Made by a program: the position numbers and the translations under genes
Assembly (NCBI RefSeq): GCF_000426445.1
Contig: NZ_KE384526.1
Span: forward strand, 605,213 to 669,212
Length of the DNA stretch: 64,000 nucleotides
Direction of reading: 5' to 3'
Origin: Brevibacterium album DSM 18261
GTDB taxonomy: Bacteria; Actinomycetota; Actinomycetes; Actinomycetales; Brevibacteriaceae
Notes under the pieces: generated by a model
Database searches by the model: none
What the model saw: the letters and a program-made list of their open reading frames with translations, nothing else
What the model was told of the DNA's origin: nothing
Shown: positions 1 to 7,685 of the stretch, one piece after another
Layout of the letters: each line of letters begins with the position of its first letter
Numbering within the stretch: the first letter of the stretch is position 1

Positions 1-2
1 CC

Positions 3-305
3 TGGTCGAGGCGCCTGTTCCTCTGCGCAGCCGCACTCCGCGGGCTGCGGACGGCGGCGGTCTTCATCGACGCGGGCAGGGCCGAGGCGCTCGCCGGTCA
101 GCGGGCCCGCCGGCGCCTCGTGCGGCCCCGGGCCTTCGCGCGGCACTGGCGGCGCTGGGAGGCGCTGCGCACACGCCTGGCCGCGGGTCTCCCGCCCTCG
201 GCGCACGAAAGGTGGGGAGAGGTCCGCCTCGTCACGCGCGAGGAGGCCCCGCAGGCCGTGATGAACCTCCTCGCGGCGGACCGCCGGAGGAGAGCGCCGC
301 AGTGA
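3..305 (+). CDS. C-terminal part of an unidentified protein (5' end outside window)
   Basis: An open frame runs from the window edge to a TGA at 303-305 and gives about 100 residues without an upstream start. It is Arg/Ala-rich, with a short hydrophobic stretch ending in VFIDAG near its beginning and a basic Trp-rich segment (ARHWRRWEAL) around the middle. The pattern loosely recalls the C-terminal lid and helical region of P-loop nucleoside or uridine kinases, but no Walker motif is in view, so I do not assign a function. It points towards the yidC paralogue, which lies on the other strand 76 bp away. Confidence 0.45.
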   Translation, partial: WSRRLFLCAAALRGLRTAAVFIDAGRAEALAGQRARRRLVRPRAFARHWRRWEALRTRLAAGLPPSAHERWGEVRLVTREEAPQAVMNLLAADRRRRAPQ

Positions 306-381
306 GCGCCGCGCTGAGCGGAGACACCGCGGTGAGCGGAGGCGGAGCGAACCTGGAGAGAGCAGAGCCGGCCCGGCCCGA

Positions 382-1173
382 CTACCCCTCCTGCGGCGCC
401 ATCAGCCGCCGCAGGAGGATGCGCTCCCCCAGGGTCCACGCCGTGGACGTCATGAGGTAGAGGGCGGCTGCGAGCGGGACGAACAGGGCGATGACGGCGG
501 TCATGAAGGGCATGAAGCTCATCGCCCGCATGAGACCGCGCATGTCCGGGACTGCGGGCCCGGAGCCCCCGGTCCGGGGATCTGCCTGCGGCCGGACGTC
601 CCCGGCCTGTTCGAGCTGCGGCATGAGCACCCGGCGTGAGAAGTGCGCGACGACGACGATGACCGCGACGATGACCAGATAGGCCAGGACCGTCGTCGCA
701 GTCAGCCCTCCGCCGCCGAGGATCCCGGCGAAGCCCGTGCCCAGTTCGACGCCCATGAAGGTCTGCGTCAGCAGGGGATTGGGCACGCCGTCGATCGAAG
801 GCACGACGAACAGGCCGTAGATCGCCATGAGCACCGGCATCTGGGCGAGAGCCGGCAGGCACCCGGCGGCCGGGGATGCCCCCTCCTCGGAGTAGAGCTC
901 CAGCGTCTTCCGCTGCAGCACCTCACGCTGCCCGCCGTAGCGCCTCTGGAGTTCGCCAAGACGCGGGGCGAGGCGCTCTCGGGTCAGCGCAGCCCTCATC
1001 TGCGAAACGCCCACGGGGACGAGGAGAAGCCTGACCAGCACGGTCAGCAGCACGACGGCGAGAGCGGTGCTCACGTCACCGACCGACGGCGCGAGCAGAT
1101 CACTCAGGTGGGTCAGCGACCACTCTGCGATCCGGATGAGGAAGGCGATGGGCGGGAAGGCATAGATGTTCAT
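382..1173 (-). CDS. YidC/Oxa1-family membrane protein insertase (second, short paralogue type)
   Basis: The product is a 263-residue polytopic protein of the YidC/Oxa1/Alb3 family, which inserts proteins into the cytoplasmic membrane alone or with SecYEG. There are about five hydrophobic segments. A single Arg sits in the first core helix (TVLVRLLLVP, about residue 48), as expected for the hydrophilic groove, followed by the charged cytoplasmic hairpin (RYGGQREVLQRKTLELYSEEG) and the AQMPVLMAIYGLF helix. It lacks a lipobox and the long basic C-terminus of housekeeping YidC, and it is not next to rnpA/rpmH, so it is probably a specialised second copy. The ATG is preceded by GGAGGA. A small membrane protein lies upstream on the same strand. 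Confidence 0.85.
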   Translation of the reverse strand: MNIYAFPPIAFLIRIAEWSLTHLSDLLAPSVGDVSTALAVVLLTVLVRLLLVPVGVSQMRAALTRERLAPRLGELQRRYGGQREVLQRKTLELYSEEGASPAAGCLPALAQMPVLMAIYGLFVVPSIDGVPNPLLTQTFMGVELGTGFAGILGGGGLTATTVLAYLVIVAVIVVVAHFSRRVLMPQLEQAGDVRPQADPRTGGSGPAVPDMRGLMRAMSFMPFMTAVIALFVPLAAALYLMTSTAWTLGERILLRRLMAPQEG

Positions 1174-1363
1174 GTGCGGAGTCCTCCGGCTCGGGCGCAG
1201 TCCGCACCTGCGCAGCGCGAGCGGAGAGCCCTCCGGCGTCAGCGGAAGCAGATGCGACGGCGTGTCGGGTGCCCTGCGGGCACGGGATGCCGTGTGCGTG
1301 AGCTGCGGGACGGCGTCGCACAGGGGGCTGCCGCGAGGGGCCCCAGAGCAGTGCGGCCGGGTC

Positions 1364-1705
1364 TCAGATGCTCACGCGTAGTCCCGGCGCAGGAGCGCGG
1401 GTCCGCACCGTGCCCCGGGTCCCGGGCGCGCAGGGCCGGGCGGGGAGGAGCACTGCGTCGGCGTCTGCCTGCCGCAGGGGCGCGGCCGGCACGAGTCCGA
1501 GGAGGCGCACGACGGCGCGCACCGCGAAGGGAGTGAAGGCCGTGACCGCGAGGATCCCGACGACGGCAAGGAGCATCGCGCCCGGAAGATCCGCCTGCGG
1601 GTAGGCGCCCATGACCTGGGCGAGGGCGAACACGAGGAACTGCGCCATGAGCCAGATCGTCGTGAGCACGGCCGCATCTCCTCTCGCAGAAACCGGGCGG
1701 GTCAC
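1364..1705 (-). CDS. Small membrane protein of the DUF6412 type
   Basis: A 113-residue protein with two hydrophobic helices (about residues 14-35 and 42-70), an AFTPFAVRAVV segment and a Pro/Arg-rich tail. From memory, proteins with this layout sit beside short YidC paralogues in many actinobacteria and are labelled DUF6412; I cannot confirm this by search. It precedes the yidC paralogue on the same strand by 190 bp, so a shared role in membrane protein biogenesis is possible but unproven. The start is uncertain because several upstream GTG/ATG codons are available. Confidence 0.55.
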   Translation of the reverse strand: MTRPVSARGDAAVLTTIWLMAQFLVFALAQVMGAYPQADLPGAMLLAVVGILAVTAFTPFAVRAVVRLLGLVPAAPLRQADADAVLLPARPCAPGTRGTVRTRAPAPGLRVSI

Positions 1706-1786
1706 TGCAGTCTACGGGACGGGGTGCCGCGGCACGGGCCGCACTGGAGGCGAAAAGGCCCCCGTCCTGAGACGGAGGCCTGTCGG

Positions 1787-1859
1787 AGCCCCAAAAGGGA
1801 ATCGAACCCTTGACCTTTTCCTTACCATGGAAACGCTCTGCCGACTGAGCTATTGGGGC
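1787..1859 (-). tRNA. tRNA-Thr(GGT), copy 1
   Basis: A 73-nt cloverleaf on the minus strand. It has a 7-bp acceptor stem (GCCCCAA/TTGGGGC) with a U discriminator, a D-arm, an anticodon stem TTTCC/GGAAA around loop ATGGTAA (anticodon GGT), and a TTCGAAT T-loop. No CCA is encoded. It is identical over all 73 nt to the copy at 3649-3721. Confidence 0.97.
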
Positions 1860-2042
1860 AACAGGAAGACACTGTACACGGTGCAGGAGGCGGACGCACA
1901 CCTGATCCCGGCGACGCCCGTCGTCTCACGGGCCAGCCGGACCGGACGTCGCCTCCCGGTGCGAGGCATCTCCTCGCCGCACCGGTGTCGTCCTCGAACG
2001 GCGTGACCGACAGAGGTCCGCGGCACAGCCGCGGTCCGCATT

Positions 2043-2054
2043 TAGGATCATGGA
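2043..2054 (+). promoter_or_regulatory. -10 box for leaderless thrE transcript
   Basis: TAGGAT lies six nucleotides before the ATG at 2055, and there is no Shine-Dalgarno sequence. If transcription starts the usual 6-8 nt after the -10 box, the mRNA would begin at the start codon. Confidence 0.5.
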
Positions 2055-3398
2055 ATGCACCCCCCAGATTCAGGCGGCGGAGTCTCCGAGCCCGCGGCAG
2101 GCCTGTCGATGACCGATGTGCGATCGCGGCTGGAGTTCCTCAGCACGGTCGGGCACGGGCTGCTCGAGTCCGGCCTCACGAACGGGCAGGCCGAGCGCGC
2201 GCTCACGGACTGCGGCCGCCGGCTGCGGATGGAGGATCTCTCCATCTCGGCTTTCGGGCGGATGCTGATCCTGGAGGCATCCACCGGAGAGGGCGCGACC
2301 GTGTCCTCGTCCGGCGCGGCGAGAAGCCTCGATGCCATCGACTGCACCCGCTCGCGCGAACTCGGGCGCCTCGCCCGGCTGACGGTGCAGGCCGAGGCCG
2401 CGCACCGTCCGGGCGCGAGCGGGCGGGAGCACCTGGCCATCGCGCGTCAGGTCGCCGACCGGCTGCGGGACACCGCCACACCGTGGTGGATCGTTGCGGC
2501 GGGAATGACGATGCTGGCGTTCTTCATCTGCATGCAGGTCGGCGTGTCATGGCAGGCGTGGGTGACCGCCGCTCTGGTGCAGGCCGCGTCCTCGCTGCTG
2601 GGGCTCGGCACGAGCAGGCTGCTCATGCCGAGGCTGTTCGCGATCGCCCTGCAGAGCACCGGTGCCGGAGTGGTCGCGACGCTCCTCGTACAGGGACAGT
2701 TCGTCGGCCCGGTCGGCGCGGCCGCGGCGATCGCGGTGAACTGGCTGCTCCTGCTGCCTCTCCCCCAGGTGATCGGCGCGGTGACGGATGCGATCGACGG
2801 TGATCACCTCTCGGCCGCCACTCGCGTCGCGAGCGTTGCAGTCGCAGCGTTCGGAATCGTCATCGGGGGGACGCTCACGTTCGCCCTCGGCGAAGCCCTG
2901 GGGATGGAGCACCCCCGGATCGAAGCGCTGCCGGCGATGCCCTGGTACCTGGTGCTGGTCTTCTCAGCGCTCGGGGCGGTGGCGAACTCGTTCGCCAACG
3001 GCGGCCGTCTGGATCTCGTGGCCCCCGCCGCCTTCCTCGGCATCGCCACGGGGGCGGTGAATCAGGCACTGCTGCTGTGGGCGGGCCTTCCCCCGGTGTG
3101 GGCGGCTTCGCTCGCCGCAGCACTGCTCGGCCTCCTCAGCGCCCGCATCGCCGCTCGCACCGGCTACCCGAGCCAGGTGCTGGCTCTCATGGGGGTGACG
3201 GGCGCACTGCTTCCGGGAATCCCTGTGTTCTTCGGCATCGTCCAGCAGATGGGAGGGGCTGCGGGCCTGCCGTCATTCATCACAGCCGGAGCGGTCAGCC
3301 TCGGCATCGGCACGGGAGTCGCCCTCGGCGGCTACCTCTCGCGACTCTGGGAGAGGACCACGGTGGGAGCGTCCGCCTCAGCAGCCGTCTCCTCGTGA
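2055..3398 (+). CDS. thrE: ThrE-family threonine/serine exporter
   Basis: The 447-residue product has the two-part ThrE layout. A cytoplasmic N-terminal domain (about residues 20-150) carries the family hallmark GLTNGQAERAL and a hydrolase-like fold. About ten transmembrane helices follow (roughly 155-430), including the NSFANGGRLDLVAPAAFLG and GYPSQVLALMGVTGALLPG segments. The family exports threonine and serine using the proton gradient. The gene stands alone, between two identical tRNA-Thr genes on the opposite strand, and ends before a strong hairpin shared with tRNA-Met. The start at 2055 agrees with a -10 box 6 nt upstream. Confidence 0.85.
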   Translation: MHPPDSGGGVSEPAAGLSMTDVRSRLEFLSTVGHGLLESGLTNGQAERALTDCGRRLRMEDLSISAFGRMLILEASTGEGATVSSSGAARSLDAIDCTRSRELGRLARLTVQAEAAHRPGASGREHLAIARQVADRLRDTATPWWIVAAGMTMLAFFICMQVGVSWQAWVTAALVQAASSLLGLGTSRLLMPRLFAIALQSTGAGVVATLLVQGQFVGPVGAAAAIAVNWLLLLPLPQVIGAVTDAIDGDHLSAATRVASVAVAAFGIVIGGTLTFALGEALGMEHPRIEALPAMPWYLVLVFSALGAVANSFANGGRLDLVAPAAFLGIATGAVNQALLLWAGLPPVWAASLAAALLGLLSARIAARTGYPSQVLALMGVTGALLPGIPVFFGIVQQMGGAAGLPSFITAGAVSLGIGTGVALGGYLSRLWERTTVGASASAAVSS

Positions 3399-3495
3399 AG
3401 CGTGTCGCTGCCCTCCCGTGGTGCCTCACGATGCTCCTATTGGCGTCAAGCGGCCCCTTCCTCGGCACTCGCGGACGGCGGCTCCGCGAACGGGA

Positions 3496-3527
3496 AGAGC
3501 CCCCATCCGCGAACGGATGGGGGCTCT
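3496..3527. terminator. Bidirectional hairpin terminator between thrE and tRNA-Met
   Basis: A perfect 14-bp stem (arms 3496-3509 and 3514-3527) closes a CGAA tetraloop. No U-tract follows on either side. It lies downstream of both thrE (+) and tRNA-Met (-). Confidence 0.75.
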
Positions 3528-3531
3528 GACG

Positions 3532-3605
3532 TAGCGGGAGGGGGGCTCGATCCCCCGACCTCACGATTATGAGTCGTGCGCTCTAACCAGCTGAGCTACC
3601 CCGCC
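3532..3605 (-). tRNA. tRNA-Met(CAT), elongator type
   Basis: A 74-nt cloverleaf with acceptor GGCGGGG, D-arm GCTC/GAGC, anticodon stem CACGA/TCGTG with loop CTCATAA (anticodon CAT), and T-stem GGGGG/CCCCC. Position 54 reads A rather than T, and the acceptor has G1-U72 and G7-U66 wobbles. The G1-U72 end also occurs, as I remember, in other actinobacterial elongator tRNA-Met. It lacks the three G:C pairs of initiator tRNA in the anticodon stem. No CCA is encoded. Confidence 0.93.
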
Positions 3606-3648
3606 ACAGGCGAGTCTCCTCGGCCTAGGCGAACCTGAGATTCACCAG

Positions 3649-3721
3649 AGCCCCAAAAGGGAATCGAACCCTTGACCTTTTCCTTACCATGGAAACGCTC
3701 TGCCGACTGAGCTATTGGGGC
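3649..3721 (-). tRNA. tRNA-Thr(GGT), copy 2
   Basis: Identical over 73 nt to the tRNA at 1787-1859 and in the same orientation, 1,862 bp away. It lies 43 bp upstream (in transcription sense) of tRNA-Met, so the two are probably co-transcribed. Confidence 0.97.
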
Positions 3722-3791
3722 GAACGGGATGTAACTCTACACAGCTCCCGGAGCGGATGCAAAGCTCCGTCCCGCGTTTGTGACAGACGAC

Positions 3792-4601
3792 TCAGACCGC
3801 CTCGAACCGGGCATCGAGGTACCCCAGGAGGCGCCCCGGCCGGTTGGTGATGATCCCGTGCACACCGGTGCCCAGGAGCATCTCCCATTCCGCCGGCTCG
3901 TCCGGTGTCCAGACGAACACACCCGCGCCCGCACCCAGGAACGAATCGACGACCCCCCGCCGCATGAGCAGGCCCCGGTGCGAGGGGTTGTAAGCCATCA
4001 GCTCGAGGCCGTCGAGGTGCTGCAGATCCTCCTCCCGGGGCATGGTCCGCAGCAGGCAGCGCTCCAGCATGGGCGCGATGCTCTGCAGCAGGCCGAGCGT
4101 GGGCACCGAGAAGCTCTGCACCATCACCCGGTCCGCCAGCCCGTGCTCCACCACGAGTCCCGCCACTGCGGCCACCGCACCTGCCGACCAGTCCCCCTTG
4201 AGCTCGAGCAGCAGCCGCCCGCCGAAGTCCCCGGTCTCGCGCAGCACGGTCTCGAGCCGGGGGACGCGCTGACCCGCGAAGCCGAAGCCCGCCCACAGAC
4301 CCGCATCCAGACGTGAGAGCGCGTCGTCGTCGAAGCGGCCGACCTGGCCGCCGCCGTTGGTCGTCCGGTCCACCGTGGGATCGTGCATGACCACGGGTGT
4401 GCCGTCGGCCGTCACGTGCAGGTCCACCTCGATCCAGTCGGACCCCACGAGCCGTGCCGCGTCCACCGCGGCCATGGTGTTCTCCGGCACCGCCTCGGAG
4501 TACCCCCGATGCGCGATCACCCAGGGCCTCCTCTCACCGCCGGGCACCTCGTCGACCCCCTCGCGCATGAAGCGCGCATGCCGGATCCGCTCCCCTGTCA
4601 C
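3792..4601 (-). CDS. ugpQ: Glycerophosphodiester phosphodiesterase
   Basis: The product (269 residues from GTG) hydrolyses glycerophosphodiesters to glycerol-3-phosphate and an alcohol. It shows the GDPD signature from residue 30: AHRG with catalytic His31, the metal pair in WIEVDLH (Glu58, Asp60) and MHDPTVDRTTNG with His73. Further barrel motifs include LELKGDW and the C-terminal VFVWTPDEPAEW...GIITNRPG. The GTG at 4601 is preferred to the ATG at 4568 because GAGG lies about 10 nt upstream and the gap to glsA is then only 16 bp. It probably forms an operon with glsA. No signal peptide is seen, so the enzyme is likely cytoplasmic. Confidence 0.88.
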   Translation of the reverse strand: MTGERIRHARFMREGVDEVPGGERRPWVIAHRGYSEAVPENTMAAVDAARLVGSDWIEVDLHVTADGTPVVMHDPTVDRTTNGGGQVGRFDDDALSRLDAGLWAGFGFAGQRVPRLETVLRETGDFGGRLLLELKGDWSAGAVAAVAGLVVEHGLADRVMVQSFSVPTLGLLQSIAPMLERCLLRTMPREEDLQHLDGLELMAYNPSHRGLLMRRGVVDSFLGAGAGVFVWTPDEPAEWEMLLGTGVHGIITNRPGRLLGYLDARFEAV

Positions 4602-4617
4602 GCTCCCCGCACCTCGC

Positions 4618-6444
4618 TCATTCGGCCCTCTCCTCTCCTCGGACGGCCTGCACCAGCCGCCCGTATCCGTCGTTCGCGATGCTCCGCCACAGCGCCGCGG
4701 CCGCGCGGGGCGACTCCTCCTCCAGCCGGGCGAGCGCCTCGGCGGACAGCAGGGTGAACTCCGAGCGCTTCGCCGCCAGCACCGCGAAGGGATGCCCCGC
4801 ACCGGCGCCCAGCGCGTACTCGCCGAACGTCGCACCGGCCCGCAGCACCGCGACCAGCTCCCCGTCCGGCGCCACGCTGCGCACCTCCCCCGCGCGGACG
4901 AACCGGATCCCGTCGAACTCGTCCCCGGGACGGCGGACGACCGTTCCGGCCTCGACCGTCTCCCGCACGAGCAGGCTCCGCACCGCCGCGGCGTCGGCAG
5001 GGCCGAGGCCCGCCAGCACGGGCCCCTCGGGGCTCGGGTCCGGCAGTGCGGGCAGATCGGCGCCGCAGTGCCGCAGCACCTCCTCCTCGGCCCAGACGAG
5101 CGCACCGTGACGGGAGGTGAAGACCTCGACGACGAGATCGTCGGCATGCGCGCCCAGCAGCCCGTCGGGGTCCGCCGCGGCCATCGCGACGCCGTCATCG
5201 GCGAGACTCGCTGCCAGACGCGCGAGGCTCCTGAGCGCCGGCGGGGCGAGTCCGTCCACCCGGCCGATGTCGAAGACGAGGCACAGGGGGTCGTCAAGGC
5301 CCTCCACCAGGCGCGAGACCGCCTCGAAGCCGCTGAAGTGCACCTCCCCCACCAGCTCCACGACATGGGCGCGCGAGCCGTGGGCCTCCAGCACCGCCTC
5401 GGCCGCGGGACTCCGGCGCAGCGAGGAGTGGTCCCTGTCGGCGGTGGTGTGCGAGCGGATCACGGATCTGCCCGGCTTCGCCGCGCGCACGATGTGCAGC
5501 CCCAGGTCCGCCGACATCTGCTCGCAGGCCACGATGCCCTTGGCGCTGTTGCCGTGCCGGTCGAGCGGCGGGGAGAAGGTCGCAAGGCCCAGCTGGCCCG
5601 GCAGCACGGCGATGATCCCTCCGCCGACACCGCTCTTGGCGGGCAGGCCCACGGTCGTCGCCCAGTCCCCCGAGTCGTCGTACATGCCGCATGTGAGCAT
5701 GACCGAGAGCACCCGCTCCACGACGGCCTCGGGGAAGACCCGCTCCTGTGTGAGGGGATTCGTCCCCAGGTTGGCGAGCGTCGCCGCCATCATCGCGAGG
5801 TCCGCGGCGGTCACCGCGATCGCGCACTGCTTGGTGTAGTCGTCGAAGGCCGGATTGGGGTCGCCCTCGATGATCCCCCACGAAGAGAGGAACCAGGCCA
5901 GGCCGCGGTTGTGCGCACCGGTGTCGTAGTCCGTCTGCAGGACATCCTCGTCGAGGCTCAGCCGACGTCCGGCGCAGGCGGAGAACACGGAGAGGATGCG
6001 CTCGAAGGCCGATTCCCCGCGCGCGGGCCGCACGAGCGAGGTCGCCGCGATGGCGCCGATGTTGATGAGTGCGTTCTTGGGCCGGCCGCTGCCGGCCTCC
6101 GAGGACAGGTCGTTGTACGCGCTGCCGGAGGGCTCCACGTCGATCTTCTCGTCCACTCGCTCGAAGCCCGCGTCCATGAGCGCGAGCGCGTAGACGAACA
6201 CCTTCGAGATGGATTGGATGGAGAACTCCTGCCGGGCATCGCCCACCTGGTAGGTGAAGCCGTCGGCCGTCGTCATCGCGATGCCGAGGTGGTCCCTCCG
6301 CCCTCCATAGAGGACGGCGAGCCCGCCCTCCGGGCTCTGTGCCGCGGCCGTGCGCGAACCCGGGGTCGGATGCGCGGCGAGAAGGTCCGCTCTGCGCACG
6401 CGGGCATGCAGATCGTGCAGATACGTCTGGACCGGTGAGCGCAT
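4618..6444 (-). CDS. glsA: Glutaminase A with C-terminal STAS and cyclic-nucleotide-binding domains
   Basis: The 608-residue product starts with a serine-dependent beta-lactamase-like glutaminase (about 12-315) that hydrolyses glutamine to glutamate and ammonia. The catalytic Ser-x-x-Lys is S78-IS-K81 in FSIQSISKVF; NIGAIAAT, GLAWFLSSWG and AKSGVGGGI motifs are also present. A STAS-like domain follows (about 345-440), then a CNBD-like domain (about 465-590, ending in the GATFGEYALG turn). The two extra domains suggest regulation by protein partners or a nucleotide. The start at 6444 was chosen because TAGGGT lies 7 nt upstream (leaderless); the frame stays open a further 17 codons. Its partner is the phosphodiesterase gene downstream. 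Confidence 0.9.
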   Translation of the reverse strand: MRSPVQTYLHDLHARVRRADLLAAHPTPGSRTAAAQSPEGGLAVLYGGRRDHLGIAMTTADGFTYQVGDARQEFSIQSISKVFVYALALMDAGFERVDEKIDVEPSGSAYNDLSSEAGSGRPKNALINIGAIAATSLVRPARGESAFERILSVFSACAGRRLSLDEDVLQTDYDTGAHNRGLAWFLSSWGIIEGDPNPAFDDYTKQCAIAVTAADLAMMAATLANLGTNPLTQERVFPEAVVERVLSVMLTCGMYDDSGDWATTVGLPAKSGVGGGIIAVLPGQLGLATFSPPLDRHGNSAKGIVACEQMSADLGLHIVRAAKPGRSVIRSHTTADRDHSSLRRSPAAEAVLEAHGSRAHVVELVGEVHFSGFEAVSRLVEGLDDPLCLVFDIGRVDGLAPPALRSLARLAASLADDGVAMAAADPDGLLGAHADDLVVEVFTSRHGALVWAEEEVLRHCGADLPALPDPSPEGPVLAGLGPADAAAVRSLLVRETVEAGTVVRRPGDEFDGIRFVRAGEVRSVAPDGELVAVLRAGATFGEYALGAGAGHPFAVLAAKRSEFTLLSAEALARLEEESPRAAAALWRSIANDGYGRLVQAVRGEERAE

Positions 6445-6457
6445 GCGTGCCACCCTA
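6445..6457 (-). promoter_or_regulatory. -10 box for leaderless glsA transcript
   Basis: On the minus strand TAGGGT (6457-6452) is separated by seven nucleotides from the ATG at 6444, which predicts a transcript starting at or next to the start codon. Confidence 0.45.
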
Positions 6458-6521
6458 CTCCGGCGCGGGCGGCACAGCCGAAGGGCGAATGGCACGGAGG
6501 AGGCGACGGGATGAATGCGAA

Positions 6522-6563
6522 GAAGACCCCTTCACCAGCTGTTCCGCCGGTGAAGGGGTCTTC
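6522..6563. terminator. Hairpin terminator downstream of tRNA-Tyr
   Basis: A perfect 15-bp inverted repeat (6522-6536 with 6549-6563) around a 12-nt loop, 13 bp past the 3' end of tRNA-Tyr on the minus strand. No U-tract. Confidence 0.7.
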
Positions 6564-6576
6564 TCACCCACAAGGG

Positions 6577-6658
6577 TGGCAGGTATAGGATTCGAACCTA
6601 TGAAGGCAATGCCGGCTGATTTACAGTCAGCTCCCTTTGGCCGCTCGGGCAACCTGCC
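6577..6658 (-). tRNA. tRNA-Tyr(GTA)
   Basis: An 82-nt tRNA with a long variable arm (type II). The acceptor stem is GGCAGGT/ACCTGCC with discriminator A, the anticodon stem is GCTGA/TCAGC around CTGTAAA (anticodon GTA), and the T-loop is TTCGAAT. CCA is not encoded. Confidence 0.96.
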
Positions 6659-6837
6659 GTCGTGCTCGCTGAGCACTCGTAGAACAATACACGCCCGCCT
6701 CGGCGCACGCAAAATCGAGCGCGGCTCCCGCCCGGATAGCATGAGGGGGCTGCGGCCGCCCGCCCTCACGGCCGGCCGCACCGGGAACTGACAGCAGGCC
6801 GCGGACGCGGCGCACCCACAGCCCCAAGGAGGCAGAC

Positions 6838-7329
6838 ATGGCAGCGGATTCCAGCTTCGACATCGTCAGCAAGGTCGATCGCCAGGAGGCGGACAACGCG
6901 CTCAACCAGGCCGCCAAGGAGATCAGCTCCCGCTACGACTTCAAGGGCACGGACGCCTCGATCGAGTGGAAGGGCGAGGGCATCCAGATGCGCGCCGTCG
7001 CCGAGGACCGGGTCACCGCCGTCCTCGACGTCTTCCAGTCGAAGCTCGTGCGGCGCGGCATCTCCCTGAAGTCGCTCGATGCCGGCGAGCCCTACCAGTC
7101 GGGCAAGGAGTACCGGATCGATGCGAGCCTCAAGGAGGGCATCGACCAGGAGAACGCGAAGAAGATCTCCAAGATCATCCGCGATGAGGGCCCCAAGGGC
7201 GTCAAGCCGCAGATCCAGGGCGATGAGCTGCGCGTGACCTCGAAGAAGCGCGATGACCTCCAGGAGGTCATCGCGCTCCTCAAGGGCAAGGACCTCGACC
7301 TGGACCTCCAGTTCACGAACTACCGCTGA
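6838..7329 (+). CDS. yajQ: YajQ family nucleotide-binding protein
   Basis: A full-length (163 aa) member of the YajQ/UPF0234 family. It opens with [19 protein letters not shown] and contains SSRYDFKG, the [16 protein letters not shown] centre and the [15 protein letters not shown]-terminus. YajQ folds as two ferredoxin-like halves, and homologues bind cyclic di-GMP or nucleotides; whether this one does cannot be told from sequence. AAGGAGG precedes the ATG at good spacing. It appears monocistronic, ending in an 18-bp hairpin terminator. Confidence 0.93.
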   Translation: MAADSSFDIVSKVDRQEADNALNQAAKEISSRYDFKGTDASIEWKGEGIQMRAVAEDRVTAVLDVFQSKLVRRGISLKSLDAGEPYQSGKEYRIDASLKEGIDQENAKKISKIIRDEGPKGVKPQIQGDELRVTSKKRDDLQEVIALLKGKDLDLDLQFTNYR

Positions 7330-7358
7330 GGCGCGGACCGGACCGCAGACGGCGGGTG

Positions 7359-7399
7359 CGAGGCGGCCCGGAGGAGATCTCCTCCTCCGGGCCGCCTCG
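7359..7399 (+). terminator. Hairpin terminator after yajQ
   Basis: A perfect 18-bp inverted repeat (7359-7376 with 7382-7399) with a 5-nt loop starts 30 bp after the yajQ stop. It is G+C-rich and lacks a U-tract. Confidence 0.8.
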
Positions 7400-7650
7400 T
7401 CCATTCAGCCGTCCGCGCACGCCCGGACGTCCTCACGCACCCGGCCGGCACCGAACACCCAGCCGGCCTCGACCACCCCGCACCTCGGGCACCCGAATAT
7501 AACGAGACGATAACGATGCGGGAGGGTGGCCCACGCCACCGCCCGCAACCCCCGCTCGGCCAGTCTCCTTGTGGGATATCAGGGGCCGGGCCACAGCGTC
7601 CGCCGGACCCCGCGCCCCGGGATTCCGGGTCGGTTTCAGCGAATGTGCGG
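7400..7650. other. Intergenic stretch between yajQ terminator and ectA promoter
   Basis: The yajQ-ectA gap is 356 bp in all. Apart from the yajQ terminator and the ectA promoter I see no gene, tRNA or repeat. The centre (about 7495-7515) is a small A+T-richer patch (gaatataacgagacgataacg) that could be a regulator site for the osmotically controlled ectoine genes, but no clear inverted repeat is present. Confidence 0.4.
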
Positions 7651-7685
7651 TTGATCTCAGCGCTCAGCTCGCTAGGTTGAATGGC
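7651..7685 (+). promoter_or_regulatory. ectA promoter, leaderless
   Basis: TTGATC (7651-7656) and TAGGTT (7673-7678) are 16 nt apart. The GTG start at 7686 lies 7 nt after the -10 box, where transcription should start. No Shine-Dalgarno sequence precedes this GTG or the in-frame ATG at 7710. Confidence 0.6.

Noticed and set aside
3532-3605. tRNA-Met as a pseudogene because of A54 and wobble acceptor pairs
   Set aside because: All stems pair and the anticodon arm is perfect; the G1-U72 end fits what I recall of actinobacterial elongator tRNA-Met.
1787-3721. A mobile island bounded by tRNA att sites
   Set aside because: There is no integrase or phage gene between the tRNA-Thr copies, and the segment holds only thrE and tRNA-Met.
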